A stretch of 48,808 nucleotides of DNA, from NCBI GenBank assembly GCA_947475275.1, contig CANJNE010000008.1:1-48808 (forward strand), in the 5' to 3' direction. Shown piece after piece: positions 24,317-33,198 of this stretch (position 1 is the first letter of the stretch; every line of letters starts with the position of its first letter). Both the position numbers and the translations under genes were made by a program. A model generated the notes under the pieces. That model was given only the letters and a program-made list of their open reading frames with translations, was not told the origin of the DNA and made no database searches. Source of the DNA: Flavobacteriales bacterium (GTDB taxonomy: Bacteria > Bacteroidota > Bacteroidia > Flavobacteriales_D > Crocinitomicaceae).

Positions 24317-24825
24317 GTTTAGAATTAATAGCTACAATTTTAGGTGGACTCACAATCGGATCTGCCTTGATGGTTGTCATCAGTAAGCACCCTGTTAGAA
24401 GCGTGTTGTATTTGGTTTTGACCTTTTTCATGATTTCTGCAAATTATGTACTAATGAACGCCCAATTTTTGGCAATCGTCAACATCATAGTATATGCCGG
24501 AGCTATCATGGTATTGTTTTTATTCGTTTTAATGCTCCTTAATTTGAGTAAAGAAAATGAACCCAAAACAAATTTATTTATCAAATTAGCTTCAGTGGTT
24601 ACTGGCGGACTTTTGTTTGTTGTGCTAATTGCAGCATTTAAAGATGGGGTAATCGTTGCACAAACTCCTGGCATAGATGGAAATGATCAAGGTTTAGTTC
24701 AAAATCTAGGTCAGCTTTTGTTTAGCAAATATGTTGTTCCTTTTGAAGTTTCTTCAGTTCTCTTTATCGCTTCAATGGTTGGAGCAATTCTTTTAGCAAA
24801 AAGAGAAAAACAAACTATAGATTAA
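24313..24825 (+). CDS. nuoJ: NADH-quinone oxidoreductase subunit J
   Basis: The 170-residue membrane subunit has five hydrophobic helices. The conserved helix-3 region reads VNIIVYAGAIMVLFLFVLML (about 56-75), whose pi-bulge is thought to rotate during coupling. It ends in a charged KREKQTID tail. It starts with a 4-bp overlap with nuoI, and nuoK begins 1 bp after its stop. Confidence 0.95.
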   Translation: MSLELIATILGGLTIGSALMVVISKHPVRSVLYLVLTFFMISANYVLMNAQFLAIVNIIVYAGAIMVLFLFVLMLLNLSKENEPKTNLFIKLASVVTGGLLFVVLIAAFKDGVIVAQTPGIDGNDQGLVQNLGQLLFSKYVVPFEVSSVLFIASMVGAILLAKREKQTID

Positions 24826-24826
24826 T

Positions 24827-25162
24827 ATGATTCTAGCAAGTATTTTTCAATCTGGTGTAAGTATCGAATTTTACATTGTTCTTGCAACAATGTTATTCTG
24901 TATTGGTGCTGTTGGTGTTTTAATAAGACGAAACGCAATTATTTTATTGATGTGCATTGAATTGATGTTGAATGCAGTAAACCTTCTTCTAGTGGCATTC
25001 TCTACCTACTTCGGAAAAGCAGAAGCCGATGCGCAGATTTTTGTCTTTTTCATAATGGTGGTTGCAGCAGCAGAAGCAACAGTTGGTTTATCGATTTTGG
25101 TAATGGCTTACCGTAAATTGAGAACAACAGATATTGGATTATTTAACAATTTAAAAGGCTAA
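24827..25162 (+). CDS. nuoK: NADH-quinone oxidoreductase subunit K
   Basis: The 111-residue, three-helix subunit is homologous to MrpC. The buried helix-2 Glu lies in LLMCIELMLNAVNL, and a second Glu is in helix 3 (AAAEATVGLSILV); both belong to the proton path. The length is normal for the family, with a slightly long N-terminus (ILASIFQSGVSIEFY). Confidence 0.95.
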   Translation: MILASIFQSGVSIEFYIVLATMLFCIGAVGVLIRRNAIILLMCIELMLNAVNLLLVAFSTYFGKAEADAQIFVFFIMVVAAAEATVGLSILVMAYRKLRTTDIGLFNNLKG

Positions 25163-25165
25163 ATC

Positions 25166-27085
25166 ATGTCGATAGAACAATTGGTTTTATTAGTCTTGGC
25201 ACTTCCTCTTTTGGGAGCATTGATCAATGGAACAATAGGTAAAAATTTACCAAAGGTAGTTTCTGGAGCCATTGCGACAGGTGTGATGTTTATTGCATTT
25301 GCCTTGTCTATGGTAATCTTTAATTCAAACGGAGAGCAAAGAATCATTCACCTTTTCAATATTCTTTCATATGAGGATTTAAAGTTGAGTGCAAATTTGA
25401 TGGTTGATTCACTTTCAACTTGGATGCTATTAATTGTTACGGGTGTAGGATCTTTGATTCATCTTTTCTCTATGGGTTACATGAGTCACGATAAAGGATA
25501 TTATAAATTTTTCACTTATCTGAATTGCTTCATTTTCGCAATGCTAATACTTGTTTTAGGAAGCAATTATTTCATGTTGTTTTTCGGATGGGAAGGCGTT
25601 GGAATTTGTTCCTACCTCTTGATTTCTTTCCATTACAGCGACAAGGAAAAAGGGATGCTTAACGGTATCGCTGCAAGAAAAGCCTTCATCATGAATAGAA
25701 TTGGTGACCTTGGATTATTGATTGGATTATTCTTAATCTTGATTCAATTCGGATCTTTGGAATACAATGATGTTGCTCAGCAAATTTTGGTTAATGGTAT
25801 CCGTCCAACCGAAGCTATGAGCTTCGCAATTACTTTATTTTTATTCGTTGGGGCTACTGGAAAGTCGGCACAAATTCCTTTGTTTACTTGGTTACCTGAT
25901 GCAATGGCTGGTCCTACACCAGTTTCAGCTTTGATTCACGCGGCAACGATGGTGACAGCAGGTATATTCTTGGTTGTGAGATCAAACTTCTTATTCGAGT
26001 TGGCACCAACTACTCAAGATATTATGCTTTACGTTGGATTGGCTACCTCATTAGTCGCAGCATTTATTGCCTTGCGTCAAAACGACATCAAAAAGGTGTT
26101 GGCTTATTCAACAGTCTCGCAATTGGGATTGTTATTCGTTGCCTTGGGCATGGGTGCATACACTGCAGCAATGTTTCACGTAACTACGCATGCTTTCTTT
26201 AAAGCTTTGCTTTTCCTTGGGTCAGGAAGTGTTATTCATGCAATGTCTGATGAACAAGATATTCGTTTAATGGGTGGATTGAAAAAATTCATTCCGATAA
26301 CGCATATAACTTTTCTTATTGGAACTTTAGCAATCGCAGGATTCCCATTATTGTCTGGGTTTTACTCGAAAGACGAAATTCTTGCACATGCAGCGCATCA
26401 CAATATCGGAATCTATTTGGTTTTAATGGTATCCGTAGCCTTAACTGCAATTTATATGTTCCGTCTTTACTTTTTAGTGTTTCATGGTTCCTTCAGAGGA
26501 AGCGATGAGGCGAAAAGTCATTTGCATGAAAGTCCATTGAACATGACATTGCCTTTGATGGTACTGGCTGTGCTTTCTGTTGTAGGTGGTTTGTTAAATT
26601 TACCTGGAATCATTTTCCATTCTGGTGCACATTGGTTGTCACATTATCTCGAACTCAACACAGCAGGATTAAACTTAATTCAGCCGATGCACCTTGAAAG
26701 TGATCAAGCCATGTTGTTAATGGGTGGCGCTGTTGTTTTATCCTTAGGGATATTGTTGGTGTCTTTTGTAGTTTATGTCAAAAGAAGTACAACTGCTAAA
26801 GATGATGATCAACTTTCTGGATGGGAAATGTTGTCCGCGAAAAAATTATACTTCGACGAAATATATAATTTCCTTTTTGTGAAACCTACAGAATGGCTCT
26901 CAAAACAATTCCATGCGATAATTGAAATAGGAATTTTAAATAAATCAATAAATGGAATTACACTTATGCTAAGTCATTCAGGAGAATTGATTAGAAAATG
27001 GCAATCAGGAATGGTTGCAAGTTATTTGCTTTGGATGGTGTTGGGAATAGTGGGAATGGTGTTGTATTACCTTATTAAATTTTAA
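25166..27085 (+). CDS. nuoL: NADH-quinone oxidoreductase subunit L
   Basis: The 639-residue distal antiporter-like pump is homologous to MrpA. The discontinuous helix with GWEGVGICSYLLI and Glu (about 142), the KSAQIPLFTWLPDAMAGPTP block with the pumping Lys (about 232), and SALIHAATMVTAG are all present. The C-terminal part after about 540 should form the long lateral helix along the arm (FDEIYNFLFVKPTEWLS and beyond). It starts 3 bp after nuoK. Confidence 0.97.
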   Translation: MSIEQLVLLVLALPLLGALINGTIGKNLPKVVSGAIATGVMFIAFALSMVIFNSNGEQRIIHLFNILSYEDLKLSANLMVDSLSTWMLLIVTGVGSLIHLFSMGYMSHDKGYYKFFTYLNCFIFAMLILVLGSNYFMLFFGWEGVGICSYLLISFHYSDKEKGMLNGIAARKAFIMNRIGDLGLLIGLFLILIQFGSLEYNDVAQQILVNGIRPTEAMSFAITLFLFVGATGKSAQIPLFTWLPDAMAGPTPVSALIHAATMVTAGIFLVVRSNFLFELAPTTQDIMLYVGLATSLVAAFIALRQNDIKKVLAYSTVSQLGLLFVALGMGAYTAAMFHVTTHAFFKALLFLGSGSVIHAMSDEQDIRLMGGLKKFIPITHITFLIGTLAIAGFPLLSGFYSKDEILAHAAHHNIGIYLVLMVSVALTAIYMFRLYFLVFHGSFRGSDEAKSHLHESPLNMTLPLMVLAVLSVVGGLLNLPGIIFHSGAHWLSHYLELNTAGLNLIQPMHLESDQAMLLMGGAVVLSLGILLVSFVVYVKRSTTAKDDDQLSGWEMLSAKKLYFDEIYNFLFVKPTEWLSKQFHAIIEIGILNKSINGITLMLSHSGELIRKWQSGMVASYLLWMVLGIVGMVLYYLIKF

Positions 27086-27088
27086 ATT

Positions 27089-28528
27089 TTGGAACTTTTA
27101 TTAATACCTCTTTTGTTTGCATTAATTGTTGCAATCGCTCCGAAAAATCTTTCAAAATGGATTGGTCTTTTGGGTTCATTGGTTACATTCATTGCTGTAA
27201 TTGCTCGATTAGCAGCTTTTGTGCCTACTGAGAAAGTTGACCTTCTTCATACTGATGTTATCACGAGCTTTAAAATGACCTTTAACATGGGTTATGATGG
27301 AATGTCATTATTGATGGTGATACTTACAGCTGTAGTTGTACCTCTAATCCTTTTAACCAGTTTAAACAGAAGTGAAGGACAGCAGCGCGGATTTAACGCG
27401 ATGGTATTGTTGATGGAATTTGGACTTATAGGAGTATTTACGGCACTTGATGGTTTATTATTCTATGTGTTTTGGGAGTTAACTTTAATTCCAATTTTCT
27501 TGATAGCATTGTGGTATGGTGCAGAAGACAGAAAGCGCGTATTGATTAAGTTTTTCATTTACACGTTTGTGGGATCTTTAGCAATGCTTATTTCTTTAAT
27601 CGCCTTAGGTAATTTAGCCAAGGATTTCTCCTACGAAAGTTTGTTGGAGGTTACGTTGCCGATTAAAACAGCATTTTGGGTAATGGGTGGGTTCTTTCTC
27701 GCTTTTGCAATAAAAATTCCTTTATTCCCTTTTCATACTTGGCAACCTTCAACATACACCGTAGCGCCTTCTGCAGGTACTATGCTGTTGAGTGCCTTGA
27801 TGCTCAAAATGGCACTATATGGGATGATTCGTTGGATGATTCCTCTTGCACCTGAAGTTTTGGAAGATTATAAGTACATAATCATTACATTAGGTCTAAT
27901 CGGTATTGTATACGGTGCTATCATCGCAATCAAACAAATGGATATTAAAAGGCTGATTGCATTTTCCTCAATCAGTCACGTTGGGTTAATTGCAGCCGGT
28001 ATAGTTTTGTTTACTGAACAATCATTGTCTGCATCATACATTCAAATGGTCAATCACGCCTTAGTTGCGGTTGGATTGTTTTTGGCCGCTGGAATTCTTG
28101 AAGATCGACTCAAAACCAGAGATCTTTCTGAAATGGGAGGAATTGCAGTTTTAGCCCCAAAGTTTGCATTTTGGTTTGCAGTAATTAGTTTTGCAGCTGT
28201 TTCGGTGCCGTTCACATCAGGTTTTATTGGTGAATTTCTTTTGCTTAAAGGACTGTTTTACGAACATTGGATTATTGGTACTATTGCTGGTACAACTTTA
28301 GTTTTTGGTGCTGTTTATACATTGAGAGCTTATCAATTGAGTATGTTTGGCTCTCCACGATTTGAGTCTTTCGAAGATTTAAAATGGAATGAAATTATTG
28401 TATTTGCGGTAATTACACTCCTTGTTGTATTGATTGGACTATTTCCTCAATTTATTACTGATTTAATCGAACCAAGTTTGGATAGAATTTACAATTATAT
28501 CCATTCCGTAACTTTTCAAGCAGCTTAA
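27089..28528 (+). CDS. nuoM: NADH-quinone oxidoreductase subunit M
   Basis: The 479-residue antiporter-like pump is homologous to MrpD. FYVFWELTLIPIFLI contains the helix-5 Glu, and KIPLFPFHTWQPSTY the pumping Lys, followed by AYPSAG-like TVAPSAGTMLLSA. The start codon is TTG at 27089: the next internal Met is residue 63, which would delete the first helix. It lies 3 bp after nuoL. Confidence 0.96.
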   Translation: MELLLIPLLFALIVAIAPKNLSKWIGLLGSLVTFIAVIARLAAFVPTEKVDLLHTDVITSFKMTFNMGYDGMSLLMVILTAVVVPLILLTSLNRSEGQQRGFNAMVLLMEFGLIGVFTALDGLLFYVFWELTLIPIFLIALWYGAEDRKRVLIKFFIYTFVGSLAMLISLIALGNLAKDFSYESLLEVTLPIKTAFWVMGGFFLAFAIKIPLFPFHTWQPSTYTVAPSAGTMLLSALMLKMALYGMIRWMIPLAPEVLEDYKYIIITLGLIGIVYGAIIAIKQMDIKRLIAFSSISHVGLIAAGIVLFTEQSLSASYIQMVNHALVAVGLFLAAGILEDRLKTRDLSEMGGIAVLAPKFAFWFAVISFAAVSVPFTSGFIGEFLLLKGLFYEHWIIGTIAGTTLVFGAVYTLRAYQLSMFGSPRFESFEDLKWNEIIVFAVITLLVVLIGLFPQFITDLIEPSLDRIYNYIHSVTFQAA

Positions 28529-28531
28529 AAT

Positions 28532-29917
28532 ATGGACGCTTTAATATTATTGTTTTTTACAGGTTTAGTAGTAATGTTCACGGCAATGCTGAAAAAACCT
28601 CAGTTGGTCCTTGTAACATCTACTTTTGGAATTGCAGCCTCACTTGGATTAGTGGTGCGTCAAATTTTAGGAAGTACAAGTTTAATCACCTGGTCCTATC
28701 AAGGATTAGAATTTGATTCGAATAATTTGTTGTATGTTGCTCTAGTTCTATTCTTAGGGTTACTTATTGTAACAAGTGGATACGAGGCCTTTAAAAGAGA
28801 ACCAGAGCACACTGGAGAATACATTTCTTTAATCATATTCTCTATGGTCGGAGCGCTTTGCATGATTGGGTTTACAGACATGTTTATGTTCTTCATCGGT
28901 TTGGAAATTCTTTCTATTCCAATTTATGTTTTAGCCGGAACCAACAAAAAGGATATACGTTCAACCGAAGCATCCATAAAATATTTTTTCACAGGTGCAT
29001 TTGCCACTGGTATTTTACTTTTTGGAATTGCCTTAATTTTCGGTGCAACGGGAAGTTTTGATTTAAAGTCTATTCACGATACAATTATTAAATCGGTAAG
29101 CTTTGGGCCACTGATTTATGTCGGTATATTATTCATTTTAGCTTCCTTTCTTTTTAAAGTTGGTGCTGCCCCTTTCCATTTCTGGAGCCCGGATGTGTAT
29201 TCTGGTAGTCCAACAATGGTAACTGGTTATATGGCTGCTGTTGTTAAGCTAGCTGCTATGTTTGCCTTTATGAAAATGTTTAATTATGTTTTTGTTGGTG
29301 CCATTTCATTTTGGTCAGATTTGTTATTTGCAGTGATAATTCTTACCATGTTTGTTGGTAATTTATCGGCACTAGGTCAAACCAAGTTCAAGAGACTTTT
29401 AGCTTATTCAAGTATTTCTAACGCTGCTTACGCACTTATCGCAATGATGGTGGCTTCATCTAGCACCATGAATAACTTGTGGATTTATCTTGCCGGTTAT
29501 GGTTTGGCAGTAATCGTTCTTGTCACTATTGGTCAAATGGTAAATGATAGTGAAGATAATATTTCATCGTTCAAGGGTATTGGACGTAAATACCCATTAA
29601 TAGGTGTAGCTTTAGCTTTGGCTGTTTTGTCATTAGCTGGTGTTCCACCACTTCTCGGTTTTATGGGGAAATATATGGTGTTCTCAAGTGCCTTTAATGA
29701 ATATCCAATTCTAGTTATTATTGCTATTGTCAATTCTGGAATCGGTATTTATTATTACCTCAGATTGTTAATGGTTGCGCTTTCTTCAAACGAAAATGAT
29801 GAAGTTCGTGAAATCAAGCCATCTGCATTGCAATACCTTGTATTGGCTGTTTGTGGTGTGCTTTTGGTTTTTGGAGGAGCTTTAGATTATGTTTTGAATA
29901 ATCTAATTAGCTATTAA
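28532..29917 (+). CDS. nuoN: NADH-quinone oxidoreductase subunit N
   Basis: The 461-residue third antiporter-like pump is the last gene of the operon. FFIGLEILSIPIYVL has the helix-5 Glu, and FKVGAAPFHFWSPDVYSGSP holds the pumping Lys and helix break. The C-terminal GVPPLLGFMGKYMVF is a family signature. It lies 3 bp after nuoM and converges on the thioredoxin-like gene 18 bp away; only a weak AT-rich inverted repeat lies between them. Confidence 0.96.
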   Translation: MDALILLFFTGLVVMFTAMLKKPQLVLVTSTFGIAASLGLVVRQILGSTSLITWSYQGLEFDSNNLLYVALVLFLGLLIVTSGYEAFKREPEHTGEYISLIIFSMVGALCMIGFTDMFMFFIGLEILSIPIYVLAGTNKKDIRSTEASIKYFFTGAFATGILLFGIALIFGATGSFDLKSIHDTIIKSVSFGPLIYVGILFILASFLFKVGAAPFHFWSPDVYSGSPTMVTGYMAAVVKLAAMFAFMKMFNYVFVGAISFWSDLLFAVIILTMFVGNLSALGQTKFKRLLAYSSISNAAYALIAMMVASSSTMNNLWIYLAGYGLAVIVLVTIGQMVNDSEDNISSFKGIGRKYPLIGVALALAVLSLAGVPPLLGFMGKYMVFSSAFNEYPILVIIAIVNSGIGIYYYLRLLMVALSSNENDEVREIKPSALQYLVLAVCGVLLVFGGALDYVLNNLISY

Positions 29918-29935
29918 ATTAAAATTCTAAATTTT

Positions 29936-30502
29936 TTAGAAATACATGATTGTTTCCAAAAGAGATTTTATTTCATTTTGTAAACTTTCCCCCTTATCAT
30001 AATTGTACCAATCCTGTAGCGCCTTTTTCAGTTCGACAAAAGCAAGTTCTTTTGATTTCATTTCATTAAAAACTTCTTGGCATTTTTCAGGTCGTGGTCC
30101 CCATCTAAATAAATCTTTCCCATTTGCGTCACGAACGACTAGAATAGGAATAGATTTGGATTCATTGGTTAAGTAATTACCTATTTCAGAATTATCAGCA
30201 TCTCGAAGTTGGATTTCAAGATTAATGTTCGGATTAAGTTGAGCAAGCATACAAATAAAAGGAACACTGTGCGATGCATCACCACACCAAGGCTCTGTAA
30301 TTAATATCCAGTGTTGTGGCTTATTTATTCTTTCTACTATTCCCTGAAGCTCATGGTTGATTTCACCTTTTTTTAACCACCTGTTTTGACGACTTTTATT
30401 GAGTTTGGTATATTCTAAAAAATGCTCATCGTCATAAGGGGGCGATGTTACCTTTCCGTCTAAGATGTCATCAAATAAATCTTGATAATCTTGAAAAGTC
30501 AT
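29936..30502 (-). CDS. Thioredoxin-like protein with single active-site Cys
   Basis: A 188-residue cytoplasmic protein of the Thioredoxin_9 type. The thioredoxin strand ILITEPWCGDAS (67-77) has Cys73 but no second Cys three residues on, so the site is CGDA rather than CxxC. The cis-Pro loop SIPILVV is near 115. No signal peptide is present. A lone Cys suggests a thiol-binding or monothiol role rather than dithiol exchange (inference). It lies 3 bp after the fused E1 gene and should share its transcript; a role in protecting or sensing that enzyme is possible but unsupported beyond position. Confidence 0.8.
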   Translation of the reverse strand: MTFQDYQDLFDDILDGKVTSPPYDDEHFLEYTKLNKSRQNRWLKKGEINHELQGIVERINKPQHWILITEPWCGDASHSVPFICMLAQLNPNINLEIQLRDADNSEIGNYLTNESKSIPILVVRDANGKDLFRWGPRPEKCQEVFNEMKSKELAFVELKKALQDWYNYDKGESLQNEIKSLLETIMYF

Positions 30503-30505
30503 GAT

Positions 30506-32947
30506 TTAATAGATGCCAGGGTAGTCAGTTGGGTTGTATTCATGCATGATGCCATACACCTTTTCTACAATATCATCAATGCTCGGTTTTGAGAAATAAT
30601 CCCCATCGGAACCATAAGCTGGCCTGTGGTCCTTTGCACTCAATGTTACTGGAGATGCATCAAGATGATAATATCCGTTCTGCTCAACTAAAACCTTATC
30701 CAAAATGAATCCAGTTGCTCCGCTGCTAACGTCTTCATCTACGATAATTAACTTATTCGTTTTTGCAATCGATTTGCTAATTAAATGGTCAATATCAAAT
30801 GGAAGTAAAGTTTGAACATCTATCAATTCCACATCTACGCCGATTTCTTGTAATTCTTTAGCTGCAACTTCACATAAATTGAACGTTGATCCATAGGAAA
30901 CCAAGGTAATATCTTTTCCTTCTTTTACGATTTCAGGAACACCTAATGCTTCTTTAAATTCACCGATATTTGATGGCACACGTTCTTTAGATCTATAACC
31001 ATTCAAAGGTTCTATAACCAATGCAGGTTCGTCTGCTTCCATTAATAAATTGTAAAACCCAGCTGCTTTGGTCATGTTTCTTGGAACACATACATGTATG
31101 CCCCTAACGGCATTAATTATCATTCCCATCGGAGAACCACTGTGCCAAATTCCTTCCAATCGATGCCCACGTGTACTGATAATAAGAGGAGCTTTTTGTC
31201 CACCTTTTGTTCGGTATTGAACTGTAGCTAAATCATCCGACATGATTTGAATCGCGTAAAGCAAATAATCAAGATACTGAATTTCAGCAATAGGTCTAAG
31301 ACCACGCATTGCCATTCCAATTCCTTGACCAATAATTGTACATTCTCTAATTCCGGTATCAGATACACGCAAATCACCAAATTCTTCTTGTAAACCTTCC
31401 AATGTTTGATTTACACCTCCGATTTTTCCGGCATCTTCACCAAAAACCAATGCTTGAGGATATTTCTTCAATAATTCCCGATAATTTTCTCTAAGAATAA
31501 TTCTGCCATCATCTATTTTGTCAGTGTTGTATTCAGGGGCTACGGCTTTAATCTTTAGTGCAGAAAATTCTGATTCCGAATTTAAGTAAGAACTGTATCG
31601 AGTTTTATTTTGTTCCAACTGATTGTTGATCCATCCAATAAGTGCATTTTTTTGAGCTGAGGATTCGTTTCTTAACAATCTTGACACCTTTCTTGCAGCG
31701 CCTAAAATTTCTTTACGAATTGCATCTTTTGTCTGCTCAAGCACTTTAATTTCATTCAAAATGAGTTCTTGATGAGATGAAACATCAGCTAAATCTTTTA
31801 AAATCGGTAGCACTCCAATTAAATCATTTTTAATATCCTCAGTGAAAAGTTTCCAAGCTTTATTCTTCTCATCCTTAACATGGTTTTTTGCCTCGGATTG
31901 AATGGTTTCCAATTCCTCTTCAGTCGCAAGATTGTTGCCTTCTGCAGAGAAACTCAACACCCATTCTTTAAATTTCTGAATGCAATCAAATGTGCTTTCC
32001 CATTCTAATCGTTCCGTAGATTTGTATCTTTCATGGGAACCTGAGGTTGAATGTCCTTGGGGTTGATTAACTTCCTTAACATGAACAAGTACAGGCACAT
32101 GTTCCTTGCGTGCAATTGCAACAGCCTTTTCATAGGTCTCACAAAGATGCCCGTAATCCCAACCTCTCGTTACAAAAATTTCATATCCGTTCGAATTTTT
32201 TGTACGTTGCATTCCCGAAAGTGCCTCAGAGATACTTCCTTTAGTCGTTTGAAATTCTCTTGGTACTGAAATGCCATATCCATCATCCCATACAGACATG
32301 ACTAATGGAACTTGAAGCACTCCTGCCGCGTTGATCGTTTCCCAAAACAATCCTTCTGATGTTGATGCGTCTCCAATTGTTCCGAATGCTACCTCATTAC
32401 CTTTATTACTGAACTTATTAAATTCTTCAATCTCTTGAAGTTCTTTGTGATTGCGATATATTTTGGAAGCCTGTGCTAATCCTAAAAGTCTCGGCATTTG
32501 CCCACCAGTAGGTGAAATATCAGCAGAACTGTTTTTTTGTTCCATGAGATTTTTCCAGTTTCCATTGGCATCCAAATTACGTGTGGAATAATGTCCACCC
32601 ATTTGGCGTCCTGCTGATTGGGGTTCGATGTTCTCGTCTGTATGCGCATATAATCCTGAAAAATATTGCTGAACATCAAGCTGACCAATTGCCATCATTA
32701 ATGTTTGGTCACGGTAATAACCGGATCGGAAATCACCATTGCGAAATTGTTTTGCCAGTGCAATTTGTGCCAATTCCTTGCCATCGCCAAAAATTCCAAA
32801 CTTTGCCTTTCCTGTCAATACTTCTTTTCGACCTAAAAGAGATGCCTCTCTCGAAATACATGCTAACCTAAAGTCCTTGAGTACTTGATTTTTAAAAGAT
32901 TGAAAATCTACCGCTTCTTCGGTTTCAATTGATTTTTCCTTGGCCAT
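30506..32947 (-). CDS. Fused 2-oxo-acid dehydrogenase E1 alpha-beta
   Basis: An 813-residue protein joins both E1 subunits of a thiamine-diphosphate 2-oxo-acid dehydrogenase. The alpha half (1 to about 380) has GGHYST, the cofactor site GDASTSEG at 192-199 and WDDGYGIS near 220-227. A charged linker with helices follows. The beta half (from about 470) has VFGEDAGKIGG, EIQYLDYLLYA, ISTRGHRLEGIWHS and the C-terminal VDEDVSSGATG. E1 decarboxylates the 2-oxo acid and acylates the lipoyl group of E2; a branched-chain (2-oxoisovalerate) or pyruvate-type substrate fits, and I cannot choose between them. E2 and E3 are not in the window. Branched-chain acyl-CoA made by such a complex starts the iso-fatty acids typical of this phylum. 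Confidence 0.9.
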   Translation of the reverse strand: MAKEKSIETEEAVDFQSFKNQVLKDFRLACISREASLLGRKEVLTGKAKFGIFGDGKELAQIALAKQFRNGDFRSGYYRDQTLMMAIGQLDVQQYFSGLYAHTDENIEPQSAGRQMGGHYSTRNLDANGNWKNLMEQKNSSADISPTGGQMPRLLGLAQASKIYRNHKELQEIEEFNKFSNKGNEVAFGTIGDASTSEGLFWETINAAGVLQVPLVMSVWDDGYGISVPREFQTTKGSISEALSGMQRTKNSNGYEIFVTRGWDYGHLCETYEKAVAIARKEHVPVLVHVKEVNQPQGHSTSGSHERYKSTERLEWESTFDCIQKFKEWVLSFSAEGNNLATEEELETIQSEAKNHVKDEKNKAWKLFTEDIKNDLIGVLPILKDLADVSSHQELILNEIKVLEQTKDAIRKEILGAARKVSRLLRNESSAQKNALIGWINNQLEQNKTRYSSYLNSESEFSALKIKAVAPEYNTDKIDDGRIILRENYRELLKKYPQALVFGEDAGKIGGVNQTLEGLQEEFGDLRVSDTGIRECTIIGQGIGMAMRGLRPIAEIQYLDYLLYAIQIMSDDLATVQYRTKGGQKAPLIISTRGHRLEGIWHSGSPMGMIINAVRGIHVCVPRNMTKAAGFYNLLMEADEPALVIEPLNGYRSKERVPSNIGEFKEALGVPEIVKEGKDITLVSYGSTFNLCEVAAKELQEIGVDVELIDVQTLLPFDIDHLISKSIAKTNKLIIVDEDVSSGATGFILDKVLVEQNGYYHLDASPVTLSAKDHRPAYGSDGDYFSKPSIDDIVEKVYGIMHEYNPTDYPGIY

Positions 32948-32966
32948 AGCGCGTTAATTTGTTGAA

Positions 32967-32974
32967 CAAATATA
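32967..32974 (-). promoter_or_regulatory. -7 box for the fused E1 gene
   Basis: TATATTTG on the minus strand exactly fits TAnnTTTG and ends 19 nt before the ATG at 32947. No -33 TTTG is found at the usual distance. Confidence 0.5.
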
Positions 32975-33048
32975 ATCATTTTCATCCTTTTGTTGCCTGT
33001 TTTTAGCTATCTTAGACATATTAAACTTTTATTAATTTCACCTGTTAA

Positions 33049-33159
33049 ATGAATAAAATTACAAACTGGTATAAGAAGTATTTTCCTTATTTCGTCGACG
33101 TATGGCAATACCTTGCTATTATTGTGATATTTATCTTAGCAGCTATTTTTTTTCTTTAA
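33049..33159 (+). CDS. 36-residue single-pass membrane protein
   Basis: A short frame opens with ATG at 33049 and ends at TAA 33157-33159. The peptide has an aromatic, basic head (MNKITNWYKKYFPYF), then a linker VDVWQY and a strongly hydrophobic end (LAIIVIFILAAIFFL), so it should be a type II or tail-like single helix with the basic head inside. It is the only coding-like element in the 251-bp gap between the divergent E1 and the T9SS gene. The aromatic/basic head with a clean helix is more ordered than random AT-rich DNA would give. Conservation cannot be tested here; function unknown. Confidence 0.6.
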   Translation: MNKITNWYKKYFPYFVDVWQYLAIIVIFILAAIFFL

Positions 33160-33198
33160 CGATTATTTAATGTCAAATATTAAGAAGACAATTTTATT

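Noticed and set aside
29925-29941. Inverted repeat TTCTAAA-TTT-TTTAGAA between nuoN and the thioredoxin-like gene
   Set aside because: The stem is almost all A-T and has no proper U-tract; it overlaps the stop codon of the convergent gene. Too weak to call a terminator.
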